A program made the position numbers and the translations under genes. This document shows, piece after piece, positions 28,215 through 37,156 of a DNA stretch of 64,000 bases. Source of the DNA: Pseudoalteromonas sp. UG3-2 (GTDB taxonomy: Bacteria > Pseudomonadota > Gammaproteobacteria > Enterobacterales > Alteromonadaceae); contig NZ_JAWLJU010000002.1 in assembly GCF_037120705.1 (NCBI RefSeq), positions 3,285,175 through 3,349,174 of the forward strand, given 5' to 3'. The notes under the pieces were generated by a model. That model ran no database searches. It was not told where the DNA came from and worked only from the letters and a program-made list of their open reading frames with translations. Position 1 is the stretch's first letter. Every line of letters begins with the position of its first letter.

Positions 28215-29252
28215 TTAAGGCGTTGTTTCAACCTTTTCGATTATTTCCTCACCCCGTTTTTTGTCTGCCTCATCTGGCTGCAAACCATTATGTCGTTGCT
28301 CTATTTCAGGTTCGTAGGCTAACTCAGCGTATAAAGCAAAATGATCCGAACCAAACTTAGGCAAGCGCTTAAGTGCACTGACGCGAAAGTGGTGGCTACA
28401 AAACAAATGATCCAGTGGCCAGCGGGCAAAAGCAAATCGGGTATGGAAAGTGTTAAACATACCACGACCAACTCTTGGGTCTAAAAGGCCGCTTATTTTG
28501 CGAAACAAACGTGTGGTCGGTGACCAAGCAACATCATTAAGATCGCCGGTGATAATGGTTGGCCGTTGGTGTTTGGCAACCCGTTTTGCCACCACCACTA
28601 ATTCGGCATCTCGCGGCTCGGCACTTTCGTTTTCGGTGGGACTTGGTGGCGCCGGGTGTAAAAAGTGGAAATCGATTGCAACACCACTTGGTAAGCTGAT
28701 TTGGCTGTGTATCGAGGGGATATTCTCTTCAATAATGTATTCGATGGCGGTGTGCTGTAATTTAAATCGTGAGTAAACATGCATGCCATACAGGTTGGAC
28801 TGGGGGCAGACAACACGATAAGGCAAGATATCGGTTAAAGAGTCTAACTGTGCTTGCCAATGTTGATCGCTTTCTAATGTGACTAAAATGTCTGGATTAT
28901 ATTCACGGACTAGGCTCAATAGCGGCTGGTATTGGCGATTGTTTTGTAACACATTGGCGGTAATAATCCGCAGCCTTTGTGCACGCGGGCTGGCCTCTTT
29001 CACTTCTTTTGACCAGCAGGGCGTGTAGGGCAAAATCCAACTTATCTGCCACAGTAAACAAGGTAGCAGCAGCGTTAAATAACCCGGCGAAAGCGAGCAG
29101 ATAAATACCGCCATCGTGAGCGCTGCAGTGATGGTAGCCAATTGTAAACGGGGAAACTCAAACGAGCGAACAATCCAATGCGGGTGCCGAGTGAGGGGGA
29201 GGAAGCTGGCAACAACAACAAATATAACCATCCCGGTAAAAAACCAATTCAT
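28215..29252 (-). CDS. Endonuclease/exonuclease/phosphatase family protein, membrane-anchored
   Basis: 345 residues. Three N-terminal hydrophobic segments (residues 1-80, for example WFFTGMVIFVVVASFLPL) precede a catalytic EEP domain: RIITANVLQNNRQYQPLLSL, then DILVTLESDQHW (metal-binding Glu), ITGDLNDVAWSPT (Asn/Asp) and SDHFALYAEL (catalytic His). The layout is that of the YafD-like membrane EEP proteins. GGAG precedes ATG 29252. The substrate, phospholipid or nucleic acid, is not decided by the sequence. Confidence 0.88.
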   Translation of the reverse strand: MNWFFTGMVIFVVVASFLPLTRHPHWIVRSFEFPRLQLATITAALTMAVFICSLSPGYLTLLLPCLLWQISWILPYTPCWSKEVKEASPRAQRLRIITANVLQNNRQYQPLLSLVREYNPDILVTLESDQHWQAQLDSLTDILPYRVVCPQSNLYGMHVYSRFKLQHTAIEYIIEENIPSIHSQISLPSGVAIDFHFLHPAPPSPTENESAEPRDAELVVVAKRVAKHQRPTIITGDLNDVAWSPTTRLFRKISGLLDPRVGRGMFNTFHTRFAFARWPLDHLFCSHHFRVSALKRLPKFGSDHFALYAELAYEPEIEQRHNGLQPDEADKKRGEEIIEKVETTP

Positions 29253-29326
29253 GGTGCTCCTTTGGCACGAAGTTAACGCTGCAATACGTTTATCTTAACT
29301 CAGTTACCTAGTAATGAATAGCGACG

Positions 29327-30190
29327 TTAAGGTTTTCGCTCAGGCAAGTGAGAGGGGTAGCCAAACAAAGCCTGGAACTTGCCTTTTATGCCCTTGGCTT
29401 GGCGGGTGAGCCTAAGCATGTGCTGCCACTGGGCAAAGTTAACGGCCACAAAATGTGGCTCTGGTGCCTCCCCGCGAATGCCATATTTAATCTGAATGTT
29501 GTCTCGATAAGGGGCAAATGTCCCAAACAGCTTATCCCAAATAATAAGTACCCCGGCGAAGTTTTTATCGATGTATTCTGGGTTACTGGCGTGGTGAACA
29601 CAGTGGTGTGTTGGGGTATTGAAAATGTGCTCTAGCCATCCGAGCTTCCCCAGCGTCTGAGTATGAATAAAAAACTGAAAAGCTAAATTGACGCTGACAA
29701 TAGTAAACACTAACTCAGGCGAAAAACCGAGCATAATCAGTGGCAACCAAAACAACCACATACCTACGATGGGGTACAGTAAGCTTTGTCGAAACGCGGT
29801 GGAAAAGTTCAGGTAGGTGGAGCTGTGGTGCACCACATGGGCGCTCCAAAACCAATGAATATGATGGCAAGCGCGGTGGAACCAGTAGTATAAAAAGTCT
29901 TGCAGAACAAACCCACATAACAGAGTTAAGGGCGTTATTTCAATATCAAAAAGACTAAATTGGTGTAACCACCCGCAAAGTGGCAAAAGCAATAATAAAG
30001 CCACAGCATCGCTAAATTGATGCGATAGGGCAAGGAGGGTATTTAGTATTGAGTCTGAAATACGGTAATGCTGACGATATCGCCGGTACTCCAGTGCGAT
30101 ACAGAGTAAGAAAAGAGGGCTTATAAACAACATTAACAGGGTAACATCAAACATTTCGAATGCATTTTTGACCAGTTGAGGTTTGAGCAT
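29327..30190 (-). CDS. Fatty acid hydroxylase / sterol desaturase family protein
   Basis: About 287 residues, four or more membrane helices, and the histidine-box pattern of the di-iron hydroxylase family (PF04116): HRACHH, HVVHHSS and THHCVHHASN, plus FWSAHVVHH. Such enzymes hydroxylate or desaturate lipids in the membrane. The frame extends to a GTG at 30265 inside the AraC gene; I prefer ATG 30190 (MLKPQLVKNAFEMFDVT), leaving a 69-bp divergent promoter shared with the AraC regulator, its likely controller. Confidence 0.88.
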   Translation of the reverse strand: MLKPQLVKNAFEMFDVTLLMLFISPLFLLCIALEYRRYRQHYRISDSILNTLLALSHQFSDAVALLLLLPLCGWLHQFSLFDIEITPLTLLCGFVLQDFLYYWFHRACHHIHWFWSAHVVHHSSTYLNFSTAFRQSLLYPIVGMWLFWLPLIMLGFSPELVFTIVSVNLAFQFFIHTQTLGKLGWLEHIFNTPTHHCVHHASNPEYIDKNFAGVLIIWDKLFGTFAPYRDNIQIKYGIRGEAPEPHFVAVNFAQWQHMLRLTRQAKGIKGKFQALFGYPSHLPERKP

Positions 30191-30259
30191 AACGATGTTT
30201 GCTATTGACAATCTTGCCAGAAAACGCCAAAAATTTATCCAAATGCGACAGGATGGATC

Positions 30260-31249
30260 ATGCACTCAACTTCCTATATCTATTTTTACAGTGCCTACCA
30301 AGCTCTGATACAACGATTGCCTCAAGGAGAAACGCTATTTAGCGACTTTCACCCCCTTGTTGATGTTCGTCCCGAACGGGTGCCAGTTAGCAGTTATGAT
30401 GCGCTGTTAGAGCAAGCGTCAAAGTACAGTCAACAAGCGTTAATAGGGTTTGAGTTGGGGCGAGACATTCAACTGGCTGACTACGGTGTGTTGGGGTATT
30501 TAGTGGAAACGTGCGATACCTTGCAGCAAGCGCTGCAGGCATTATGCCGCTACGACGCCCTAGTTGCCGATATTGGTCGGGTTAAGTTTGACAGCGATGG
30601 CGACGTTATGACGATTGTTTGGCAGCTCAACACGGCCGTGGGGAAACAGACGATATTACGTAATATGACCGCTTGGGTGAGTGCCGCAAGACAGGTTTTA
30701 AAGTCGCAACTGGCGCCGAGTGGGTTAAGCTTGAACTTTGCCCTTACGGACTCTGAACGGCAACAACTGTGCAGCTGGTTTGGCTGTGAAATACACCCAA
30801 ATGCTGAGCAAAATGCCATACACTTTCCTCGCGACTACCTTAGTATTCCACTCATCAGCGCCAACAAACAACTGAACCAACATATGGATCAAATGGCGGC
30901 ATTGGGGCTACAACAGCTACAACAACAGCAATTGTTGGCTCCTAGAGTGACACAAGTATTGCAAGCCAAACAAAGTTTAGATGCAGTGGTGCAGAGCGCA
31001 ATAGCAAAGCTATTCAACCTAAGTGTGCGCTCACTGCAGCGGCAGTTACAACGAGAGCAACAAAGCTTTCGAGGGTTACTCGAGCAAGAGCGAAAAAGGC
31101 GCTTTGAAACTATGATAGCACATGCTCCGCTGAGCGAAATTGTGGCAGAGCTTGGATTTGTGGAGCAAAGTGCTCTGAATAAGTTTTGCCAAAAACAGTA
31201 TGGTCAAACGCCTACGGCACTGCGGCTTATGTATCGTGATAGTTCGTAA
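30260..31249 (+). CDS. AraC family transcriptional regulator
   Basis: 329 residues. The N-terminal half is the ligand-binding domain of the PF12625 type (QASKYSQQALIGFELGRDIQ, DYGVLGYLVETCDTLQQAL), and the C-terminal half holds the two AraC helix-turn-helix units (VRSLQRQLQREQQSFRGLL; IVAELGFVEQSALNKFCQ, then YGQTPTALR). Members often respond to fatty acid or amino acid ligands. It is divergent from the fatty acid hydroxylase gene, so control of that gene is likely but inferred. Confidence 0.9.
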   Translation: MHSTSYIYFYSAYQALIQRLPQGETLFSDFHPLVDVRPERVPVSSYDALLEQASKYSQQALIGFELGRDIQLADYGVLGYLVETCDTLQQALQALCRYDALVADIGRVKFDSDGDVMTIVWQLNTAVGKQTILRNMTAWVSAARQVLKSQLAPSGLSLNFALTDSERQQLCSWFGCEIHPNAEQNAIHFPRDYLSIPLISANKQLNQHMDQMAALGLQQLQQQQLLAPRVTQVLQAKQSLDAVVQSAIAKLFNLSVRSLQRQLQREQQSFRGLLEQERKRRFETMIAHAPLSEIVAELGFVEQSALNKFCQKQYGQTPTALRLMYRDSS

Positions 31250-31263
31250 CTGTTGATTTGGTT

Positions 31264-31430
31264 TGTCCTCGTGTCGGGTTTTGACGCCCGTCCATGGGCG
31301 TCAACTGACTTTATCGATGCTTGGCTAAAGAAAAGTAAGCAAAAGAAAGGGCGCTGCCAACATCACCTTGGGAACTTCAAGCCAGCAGACATTTTAAACG
31401 TTACCAGCATGTAAGTGTTTTAAAAGGACA
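31264..31430 (+). repeat. Intergenic repeat unit 1 (REP-like)
   Basis: Starts GTCCTCGTGTCGGG and holds the hairpin GACGCCCGTCCATGGGCGTC (stem GACGCCC/GGGCGTC), then AAAGAAAAGTAAGCAAAAG, a block familiar from intergenic repeats of many gammaproteobacteria, and CGTTACCAGCATGTAAG. Unit 2 starts about 199 bp downstream with the same order. No coding frame is conserved. Confidence 0.75.
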
Positions 31431-31462
31431 GCCACCTTTTCACTTTAGTGGATTGGTTTCGT

Positions 31463-31773
31463 TGTCCTCGTGACGGGTTTCAACGCCCGTCCATGGGCGT
31501 CGACTGACTTATCGACGCCGCCCAAAGAAAAGTAAGCAAAAGAAAGGGCGCTCCCAGCATCACACTAATACCAGTTTGATTAATTAAAGGGTCGATTCTG
31601 AGGCAAGTAAATCTCGTCAATAACAAGGCAAAAATTTTGCAATTTGGTGCTGCCAAATAATAAATTTTTAACGCAGTTAGTGGCAGATTTACTCCCTCAG
31701 AATTGAGCATGTATTAAGCCAAGCTGGTATCGTCCTCAAGTAATCAGCCAATTTTAACGTTACCATCATGTAA
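31463..31773 (+). repeat. Intergenic repeat unit 2, interrupted by MITE copy B
   Basis: Same order as unit 1: GTCCTCGTGACGGG, hairpin around CGCCCGTCCATGGGCG, AAAGAAAAGTAAGCAAAAG, CATCAC, then, after the inserted copy B, CTCAAG and CGTTACCATCATGTAAG. In unit 1, CATCACC and CGTTACCAGC lie about 30 bp apart, whereas here they are separated by the inserted copy B. Confidence 0.7.
31566..31730 (-). repeat. MITE-like palindromic repeat, copy B
   Basis: 165 bp from TAATACCAGTTTGATTAATT to GTATTAAGCCAAGCTGGTAT. Its reverse complement reads the same block order as copy A (CATGCTCAATTCTGAGGGAG, TGCGTTAAAAATTT, GACGAGATTTACTTGCCTC). The ends are inverted (ATACCAG/CTGGTAT). It is placed inside repeat unit 2 and inside one arm of a longer inverted repeat. 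Confidence 0.8.
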
Positions 31774-31960
31774 GGGCCGTCCATGGCCCTGACATGCTTT
31801 TTCGCGCTATCCCGGCGCGAAATATGTTAATTGGCTGCTGACTTGAGGGTGTGATGAGGGAGGTTAGGTTGCTGCAGGTTCGTCGCTTTTAGCTAACAGT
31901 CATTGGCGGATACCAGTGAGGAGCGAACTGCATTTTATCGGGACAGCCACTTAACCTTGA
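31731..31960. repeat. Hairpin cluster and inverted arm
   Basis: Holds AGGGCCGTCCATGGCCCT (near 31774), TTCGCGC...GCGCGAA (31800-31821), and the arm GTTAATTGGCTGCTGACTTG plus AGGGTGTGATG (31826-31856), which is the inverted partner of CATCACAC (31558-31565) and CCTCAAGTAATCAGCC (from 31734). GGACAGCCAC near 31943 repeats the GGACAGCCAC near 31427. The remaining spacer to 32153 looks like promoter sequence for the next gene. Confidence 0.6.
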
Positions 31961-32153
31961 GGATATTGGGTGTGCTGTCTAGGTGGTGCAGTCAGGAATT
32001 AAGGGAGAGATATAGCCAATGATGTATTAGTAAATTTGCTTTTAAATGGGTACAATTATTGTTTAACACGACCTAAATTGCTCGCAGAGTGTGCAATATA
32101 AGGGATGACATTTTATTCATTGCTAAAACAATGAATAGCGAAAAGGAAAAACC

Positions 32154-33884
32154 ATGAATACTAAACTATTAGCCGGTATTGGTGCTGTGGCGATTGCCGT
32201 GGGTGCCTATATAGCAACACAACCTTCGAGTTCTAATGCTCATATCAGCCTCCCAGAACTTGATTATGTCCCTGCCGATACTGCCGTTTTCTGGGGCCAA
32301 CTAACACCTTTTGAACAAAGTAAATACATGACGTATTTGCCAAAAGAGTTGCGCCAAATTCAACAGCTTGAGCAAATAACAGGGGCATTTCGTCAGCAAG
32401 ACAATAAAAACCTAGATTTTTTAGCGACGTTAATGGAGCAATACAATCTGGCGCTAACTTCACCTGAAAGTATGAAACAGATTCTAGGCTTTGGTTCAAG
32501 CTTTCGCGCGCTGGCCTATACCGTTGGGTTGTTACCGACTATCAGATACGAACTAGCCGATCCTGAAGCTTTGCTAACAACTATTAAAATGGCGGCGCAA
32601 GATGCTGAAATTAGCTTTAGTGACGAGCAAATCAAAGGAGTTAATATTACTCGTTACAAGCTAGAGCTGGCACCCGAAGCGGAGCTTGAATTAGTTACTT
32701 CGGTACAAGGAAATTGGGTTACAACCACCATTAACACGCCATTTAATACCCCTGAAGATCTTGAGGTTGCGCTGGGTATTACCAAGCCTGCACAAGCTTT
32801 AAGTGAAACAAATAAGTTAGAAAACTACACTGAGCAGTTTGGTTTTGATGGCAGTGCACTGGCGTTTATTAACCATATCGCCATTGCCAACGGCATCACA
32901 GCCAATAAAAACACCGCACTCACTCGAATGTTAGATAATGCTCTTGAGCTTTCAGGTGACAGCACGACGCTTGCCGCTGTACGAACTCCCGCATGTCAGG
33001 CCGATTACAGCGATATTGCTAGTCAATGGCCGGCAACCGTGATGGGGGTAAAAGCCTTTAATTTCACCCCAGAGCAAGTCGAAATTGATGCCGATACCAT
33101 TGTGGTGGCAAACAACACAGAGATGTTGTCAACGCTTGCAGAACTTCGCGGCTTTATTCCTCAGCAGCAAGAGCAACATAGTACTATGATGAGCATGGCC
33201 TACGGTATTGATGTTGCGCAGCTTGCACCGACCTTGAATACCCTCTGGCGGCAATTTACTCAAGCTGACTTTCAATGTGCTGAGTTAGTCGCATTGCAAA
33301 ACCAAGCTAAGCAAAATAACCCCATGGCTGTGGCCATGATGACTGGGATGGCCAATGGCATTAAAGGCATGAGCGCATCGGTTTTTGCTTATACTTTGGA
33401 GCAAAATCAGCAAGGTGAACCTGAGCCTAAGGCATTTGATGCCTTGCTCAGCTTGTCGGCCGATGATCCTATGATGCTAGTCAACACAGCTAAAGGTTTG
33501 GCACCAATGTTGGCAGACTTAGAAATTCCTACGGATGGCAGTGCGGTATCCATCAAGCAATACCTTCCAGCGCCAACGCTTCTGGACGTTGACGTTAAAC
33601 TGGCACTGAAAGGCCAGCACCTAGTGTTGTTTAGTGGCGATACAAGCACCCAGGTTGCCACTAAGTTGGCCGGCCAGAAACTGGAGAAGAATGGTATGGT
33701 TGCGTTTGAAATTGACATGCAAGCGGCAATGCAACCGTTAATGGCTATGTTGGCGGCTTCTGGCGAACCCTTACCCAAAGAATTCGCTGCACTGTCTAAA
33801 CAAAACATGCACTTAGCCCTAAGCATGGATGTCAGTGATAAAGGCCTAGTGCTTGGTAGTGATATTGTGCTTAAGAAGCCTTAA
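32154..33884 (+). CDS. DUF3352-like exported or membrane-anchored protein
   Basis: 576 residues with one N-terminal hydrophobic segment (LLAGIGAVAIAVGAYIATQ) and a large, probably periplasmic, alpha/beta domain. PELDYVPADTAVFWGQLTPF near residue 33 resembles the opening of DUF3352-like proteins (exported, with repeated alpha/beta units comparing predicted values), and the repeated structure continues (FDALLSLSADDPMMLVNTA, LPAPTLLDVDVKLALKGQ). Family assignment is tentative and no enzyme motif is seen. AAAAGG precedes ATG 32154. It stands alone. Confidence 0.6.
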   Translation: MNTKLLAGIGAVAIAVGAYIATQPSSSNAHISLPELDYVPADTAVFWGQLTPFEQSKYMTYLPKELRQIQQLEQITGAFRQQDNKNLDFLATLMEQYNLALTSPESMKQILGFGSSFRALAYTVGLLPTIRYELADPEALLTTIKMAAQDAEISFSDEQIKGVNITRYKLELAPEAELELVTSVQGNWVTTTINTPFNTPEDLEVALGITKPAQALSETNKLENYTEQFGFDGSALAFINHIAIANGITANKNTALTRMLDNALELSGDSTTLAAVRTPACQADYSDIASQWPATVMGVKAFNFTPEQVEIDADTIVVANNTEMLSTLAELRGFIPQQQEQHSTMMSMAYGIDVAQLAPTLNTLWRQFTQADFQCAELVALQNQAKQNNPMAVAMMTGMANGIKGMSASVFAYTLEQNQQGEPEPKAFDALLSLSADDPMMLVNTAKGLAPMLADLEIPTDGSAVSIKQYLPAPTLLDVDVKLALKGQHLVLFSGDTSTQVATKLAGQKLEKNGMVAFEIDMQAAMQPLMAMLAASGEPLPKEFAALSKQNMHLALSMDVSDKGLVLGSDIVLKKP

Positions 33885-33924
33885 ATTAATTGAGTTCACT
33901 CTGCAATCAATACTAACAATGACA

Positions 33925-33950
33925 TGCCGACTTTACGTCGGCATTTTTTT
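33925..33950 (+). terminator. Intrinsic terminator after the gene at 32154
   Basis: TGCCGAC tttac GTCGGCA followed by TTTTTTT. A classical strong terminator at the end of the large exported protein gene, just before the minus-strand peptide gene. Confidence 0.9.
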
Positions 33951-33972
33951 ACTTAATGGTCATCAACGGCTA

Positions 33973-34164
33973 TTAATCACACATATAATAACGGTTTGTA
34001 AAGGCACAGTTGTGATCGCCATAGCATGATACCGCCGCCGTTAAGCAATCTTGGCGATTAGTGGGAATATCATAGCCGCCAGCAATTTGCGGTGTTGCTT
34101 TATGCGCTAAGGTCTTATTATTCGATAGGTTTTTCAGCGGCTTTTTCGCTAATTTAATTTTCAT
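33973..34164 (-). CDS. GG-leader, cysteine-rich RiPP-precursor-like peptide
   Basis: 63 residues from ATG 34164, with AAAGGAA 7 nt upstream; ATG 34170 is an alternative start two codons earlier. The leader has a basic amphipathic start (KIKLAKKPLKNLSNNK) and ends ATPQIAGG, a double-glycine-type cleavage site at residues 29-30. The 33-residue core has four cysteines (40, 47, 53 and 62) plus Ser and Thr. The KxxLKxLS...TPQxxGG layout recalls small leader peptides annotated as class I lanthipeptide-like in Pseudoalteromonas relatives. No LanB/LanC, radical SAM or peptidase-ABC gene is adjacent, so modification and export, if any, are encoded elsewhere. Confidence 0.7.
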   Translation of the reverse strand: MKIKLAKKPLKNLSNNKTLAHKATPQIAGGYDIPTNRQDCLTAAVSCYGDHNCAFTNRYYMCD

Positions 34165-34387
34165 AGTCATTTCCTTTGTTTTGTCATTTCACACAGGTTC
34201 AATGTGCGTTAAATAATCTTCACACTGCCAGTAAGAATGCTTTTCCTTTTTAGGGAACGACAGGGAAGTTTAAAATGTAATATAAATGATAAGTTTGTCA
34301 AATAAATGTTTTTAATGCGATTTGTCTCTGTTCGTTTGTCGGCTATTTTCATCCATGTCACACTGAGCGAAATCAGAGATTAGCAAG

Positions 34388-36136
34388 ATGGATTTGTTTA
34401 TGACTAACGTGAGTAGATGGTTATCTAGCTGCCTGTTGAGTGCAGCTATGGTGTTGTCGCCTTGGGGGAACGCCAATGAAACGGCGATATTTAGCTCCAA
34501 AGCTACCGCTCAGCCACAGTGGGCAGAGCAGGGGATGGTTTCCAGTCAAGAAGCGCTGGCAAGCCAAGTCGGTGTCGATATTTTACGGCAAGGTGGTAAT
34601 GCCGTTGACGCTGCCGTGGCCGTTGGCTTTAGCCTTGCGGTAACCTTACCGCGAGCTGGCAACCTTGGTGGCGGCGGCTTTATGCTGGTGCATTTGGCTG
34701 AGCAAGACAAAACCATTGCTATTGATTATCGCGAAATGGCGCCAAGTAAAGCCCATAAAGATATTTTTATCGGCGAGGACGGTAAAGTAGACTCCAAGCT
34801 CAGCCTGCAACACGGCTTAGCCGTAGGCGTACCTGGCACGGTAATGGGTATGGAGCTGGCGCTAAAAAAATACGGCACCATGACCCTAAGTGAAGTCATT
34901 CAACCGGCGATAAAACTAGCGCGCAACGGTATCAGGGTGACGTCGGATTTAGCCAACTCATTATCACATGACTACATCCGAGCGCGAATGTTAGATGTAC
35001 CGGCATCGAAAGCCATTTTTTATAAGCAAGATGGCAGTAATTACCAACCTAATGAAGTCTTAGTACAAACGGATTTAGCCGACTCACTGCAGCGTATTGC
35101 CAAACGCGGCAGTGCCGGGTTTTATCAAGGTGAAACCGCCGAAAAAATCGTTGCCGCGGTGCAAGCGGCAGGCGGTATTATGTCGCTCGAGGACTTAAAA
35201 AACTATCGCGCGTTGGAGCGTCAACCGGTGACGGGCCAATACCGTGGCTATGAAGTGGTGTCCATGCCGCCCCCTTCCTCAGGTGGCGTGCATATCATTG
35301 AAATGCTCAATATGTTAGAGCAGTACCCAATTAAAAAGCTCGGCCATAACAGTGCCGCCACCATCCATCTGATGGCAGAGGTGATGAGACGCGCCTATGC
35401 CGACAGAAGTAAATACTTGGGTGACCCCGATTTTTATGATGTGCCAGTGGCAGAGCTCATAGATAAGCGCTACGCAAAAAAACGCAGTTCCGATATTAAT
35501 CCAGACACCGCAACACCTAGCAGTGCAATTAGTCCAGGTACGCTGCTGCCCTATGAGAGCAACCAAACAACCCATTACTCGGTCGTCGACAAGTGGGGCA
35601 ATGCCGTAAGTAACACTTATACCCTGAACTTTAGCTATGGCTCCGGCATTGTGGCTGCGGGCACAGGGATACTTTTGAATAATGAAATGGATGACTTCTC
35701 TGCTAAACCTGGGGTGCCCAATGGCTTTGGCCTGATCGGTGGCGAAGCCAACGCGGTTGCCGCCAATAAACGCCCTTTAAGTTCCATGACACCCACCATA
35801 GTGATGAAAGACGGTAAGCCATTTTTGGTTACAGGCAGTCCTGGCGGCTCGCGGATCATTACCACCACGTTACAAATCATTATGAATGTCATCGACCATG
35901 GCTTGAACATTGCCGAAGCCACCGTGGCTCCGCGTATTCATCACCAATGGTTACCAGATGAAATACGCATTGAGCGCAGTTTAAATGTCGACACTCGACG
36001 CTTACTTGAAGCAAAAGGACATAACTTGTCGGAAAAAAATGCCATGGGCTCTACGCAATCCATTATGTTGACCGACAAAGGGATATTTGGTGCTTCAGAT
36101 CCCAGACGTGCCGACAGCGCAGCACTTGGTTATTAA
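34388..36136 (+). CDS. ggt: Gamma-glutamyltransferase precursor
   Basis: 582 residues. An N-terminal signal peptide (WLSSCLLSAAMVLSPWGNAN) is followed by the GGT heavy chain and the autocleavage site NQTTHYSVVDK; by analogy with E. coli Thr391, the N-terminal nucleophile is Thr394, counted from ATG 34388. The heavy-chain block NAVDAAVAVGFSLAVTLPRA and the light-chain block GSPGGSRIITTTLQIIMNV are diagnostic. It hydrolyses or transfers the gamma-glutamyl group of glutathione in the periplasm. ATG 34400 (MTNVSRW) is also a plausible start. The terminator at 36164 follows. Confidence 0.96.
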   Translation: MDLFMTNVSRWLSSCLLSAAMVLSPWGNANETAIFSSKATAQPQWAEQGMVSSQEALASQVGVDILRQGGNAVDAAVAVGFSLAVTLPRAGNLGGGGFMLVHLAEQDKTIAIDYREMAPSKAHKDIFIGEDGKVDSKLSLQHGLAVGVPGTVMGMELALKKYGTMTLSEVIQPAIKLARNGIRVTSDLANSLSHDYIRARMLDVPASKAIFYKQDGSNYQPNEVLVQTDLADSLQRIAKRGSAGFYQGETAEKIVAAVQAAGGIMSLEDLKNYRALERQPVTGQYRGYEVVSMPPPSSGGVHIIEMLNMLEQYPIKKLGHNSAATIHLMAEVMRRAYADRSKYLGDPDFYDVPVAELIDKRYAKKRSSDINPDTATPSSAISPGTLLPYESNQTTHYSVVDKWGNAVSNTYTLNFSYGSGIVAAGTGILLNNEMDDFSAKPGVPNGFGLIGGEANAVAANKRPLSSMTPTIVMKDGKPFLVTGSPGGSRIITTTLQIIMNVIDHGLNIAEATVAPRIHHQWLPDEIRIERSLNVDTRRLLEAKGHNLSEKNAMGSTQSIMLTDKGIFGASDPRRADSAALGY

Positions 36137-36163
36137 CACTGCGGCGACTTAATCGCTGTTAAT

Positions 36164-36187
36164 AAGGGGCAAACAGCCCCTTTTTTT
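36164..36187. terminator. Intrinsic terminator between convergent genes
   Basis: AAGGGGC AAACA GCCCCTT followed by seven T; ends ggt on the plus strand. On the minus strand the stem could also serve the EamA gene, but without a T-run. Confidence 0.9.
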
Positions 36188-37076
36188 ATCCCTGTAGCAG
36201 TAAAAACACGCCCAGTAATGCGATGACACCACCGCTTATCATGGTTTTGGTGATGGCCTCACGTTTTATCACCGCCATAGTCATTACCATCAAAGGCGCG
36301 GTGGCAAAAATAGTTTGTGCTATGGCCGGATCGGTGTGGTTTACCGCAATAAGCTGTAGCCATAAGCCTACGAAAGTGCCAAAAAAGATGGCCGCAAACA
36401 GCCAATTTTTAGCATCAATTTGCTTAAGGGTCAGGGCGCGATAAAGGCTTTGCGAGCGCAGAAACGCCACCAACATGGCAACAAACAAGGTACCAGAGCC
36501 AAGTCTTATCAATGCTGCCCACAAACTGCTGATGTTTTCGTGGTTGAGCGCGCCTTTGGACAGCACCATACCTGCGGCTTGGCATGTGGCGGCAGTTAAC
36601 GCAAAAACAACCCCCAGCAGGTAGTGCTTTTTATCCATCACCGGTTGGCTCTTGCTCGGTTTTATCGCCAGCATGACTCCCAAGGTCGTAATAATAATGC
36701 CCAGCCACGCTGATGCACTGAGGTAAACGCCTAATATGACAATATTCAACATACCGGCAATGGCAGGCGCTAAACTTTCAATCACCAGGGTTCTGGCCGG
36801 GCCAATATTTCGTAGTGCCGCAAAATAGGCACTATCACCAATGGCAATGCCTAAGATGCCACTGGCAATAAGCCAACCCCAGCTAGACAGTTGGCTAGGT
36901 AACAAGGTGTCTGAGGTAACAAGGATAGCGAATAACATTAACGCCGCGGCGATAACGCCCTTGGTGACATTCAACTCAAATGGGCTGAGATGGTGACTAA
37001 AGCGTTTATAAAGTACCGTTGAAAAGGCCCATAAACATGCGGCAGCGATTGCTGCTCCTTCACCAAGTCCAATCAT
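36186..37076 (-). CDS. EamA/DMT family transporter
   Basis: 296 residues with ten hydrophobic segments and two EamA halves (first near GEGAAIAAACLWAFSTVLYK, second near VFALTAATCQAAGMVLSKGA). The end KTMISGGVIALLGVFLLLQ is typical. Members export amino acids or other metabolites, and the substrate is not readable. Convergent with ggt and divergent from metA; the spacer holds the candidate MetJ operator, so met control of this gene is possible. Confidence 0.88.
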   Translation of the reverse strand: MIGLGEGAAIAAACLWAFSTVLYKRFSHHLSPFELNVTKGVIAAALMLFAILVTSDTLLPSQLSSWGWLIASGILGIAIGDSAYFAALRNIGPARTLVIESLAPAIAGMLNIVILGVYLSASAWLGIIITTLGVMLAIKPSKSQPVMDKKHYLLGVVFALTAATCQAAGMVLSKGALNHENISSLWAALIRLGSGTLFVAMLVAFLRSQSLYRALTLKQIDAKNWLFAAIFFGTFVGLWLQLIAVNHTDPAIAQTIFATAPLMVMTMAVIKREAITKTMISGGVIALLGVFLLLQG

Positions 37077-37156
37077 AAGTCGTTTAGTACCTCATTAAAA
37101 ATGTATTAGCAGCGTGCAGTATACGTGGATTGGCCAGAATAATCTCAATTGTATTT

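Noticed and set aside
33407..33826. 139-codon minus-strand frame within the DUF3352-like gene
   Set aside because: Shadow frame with Cys/Ser-rich low-complexity composition and no ribosome site.
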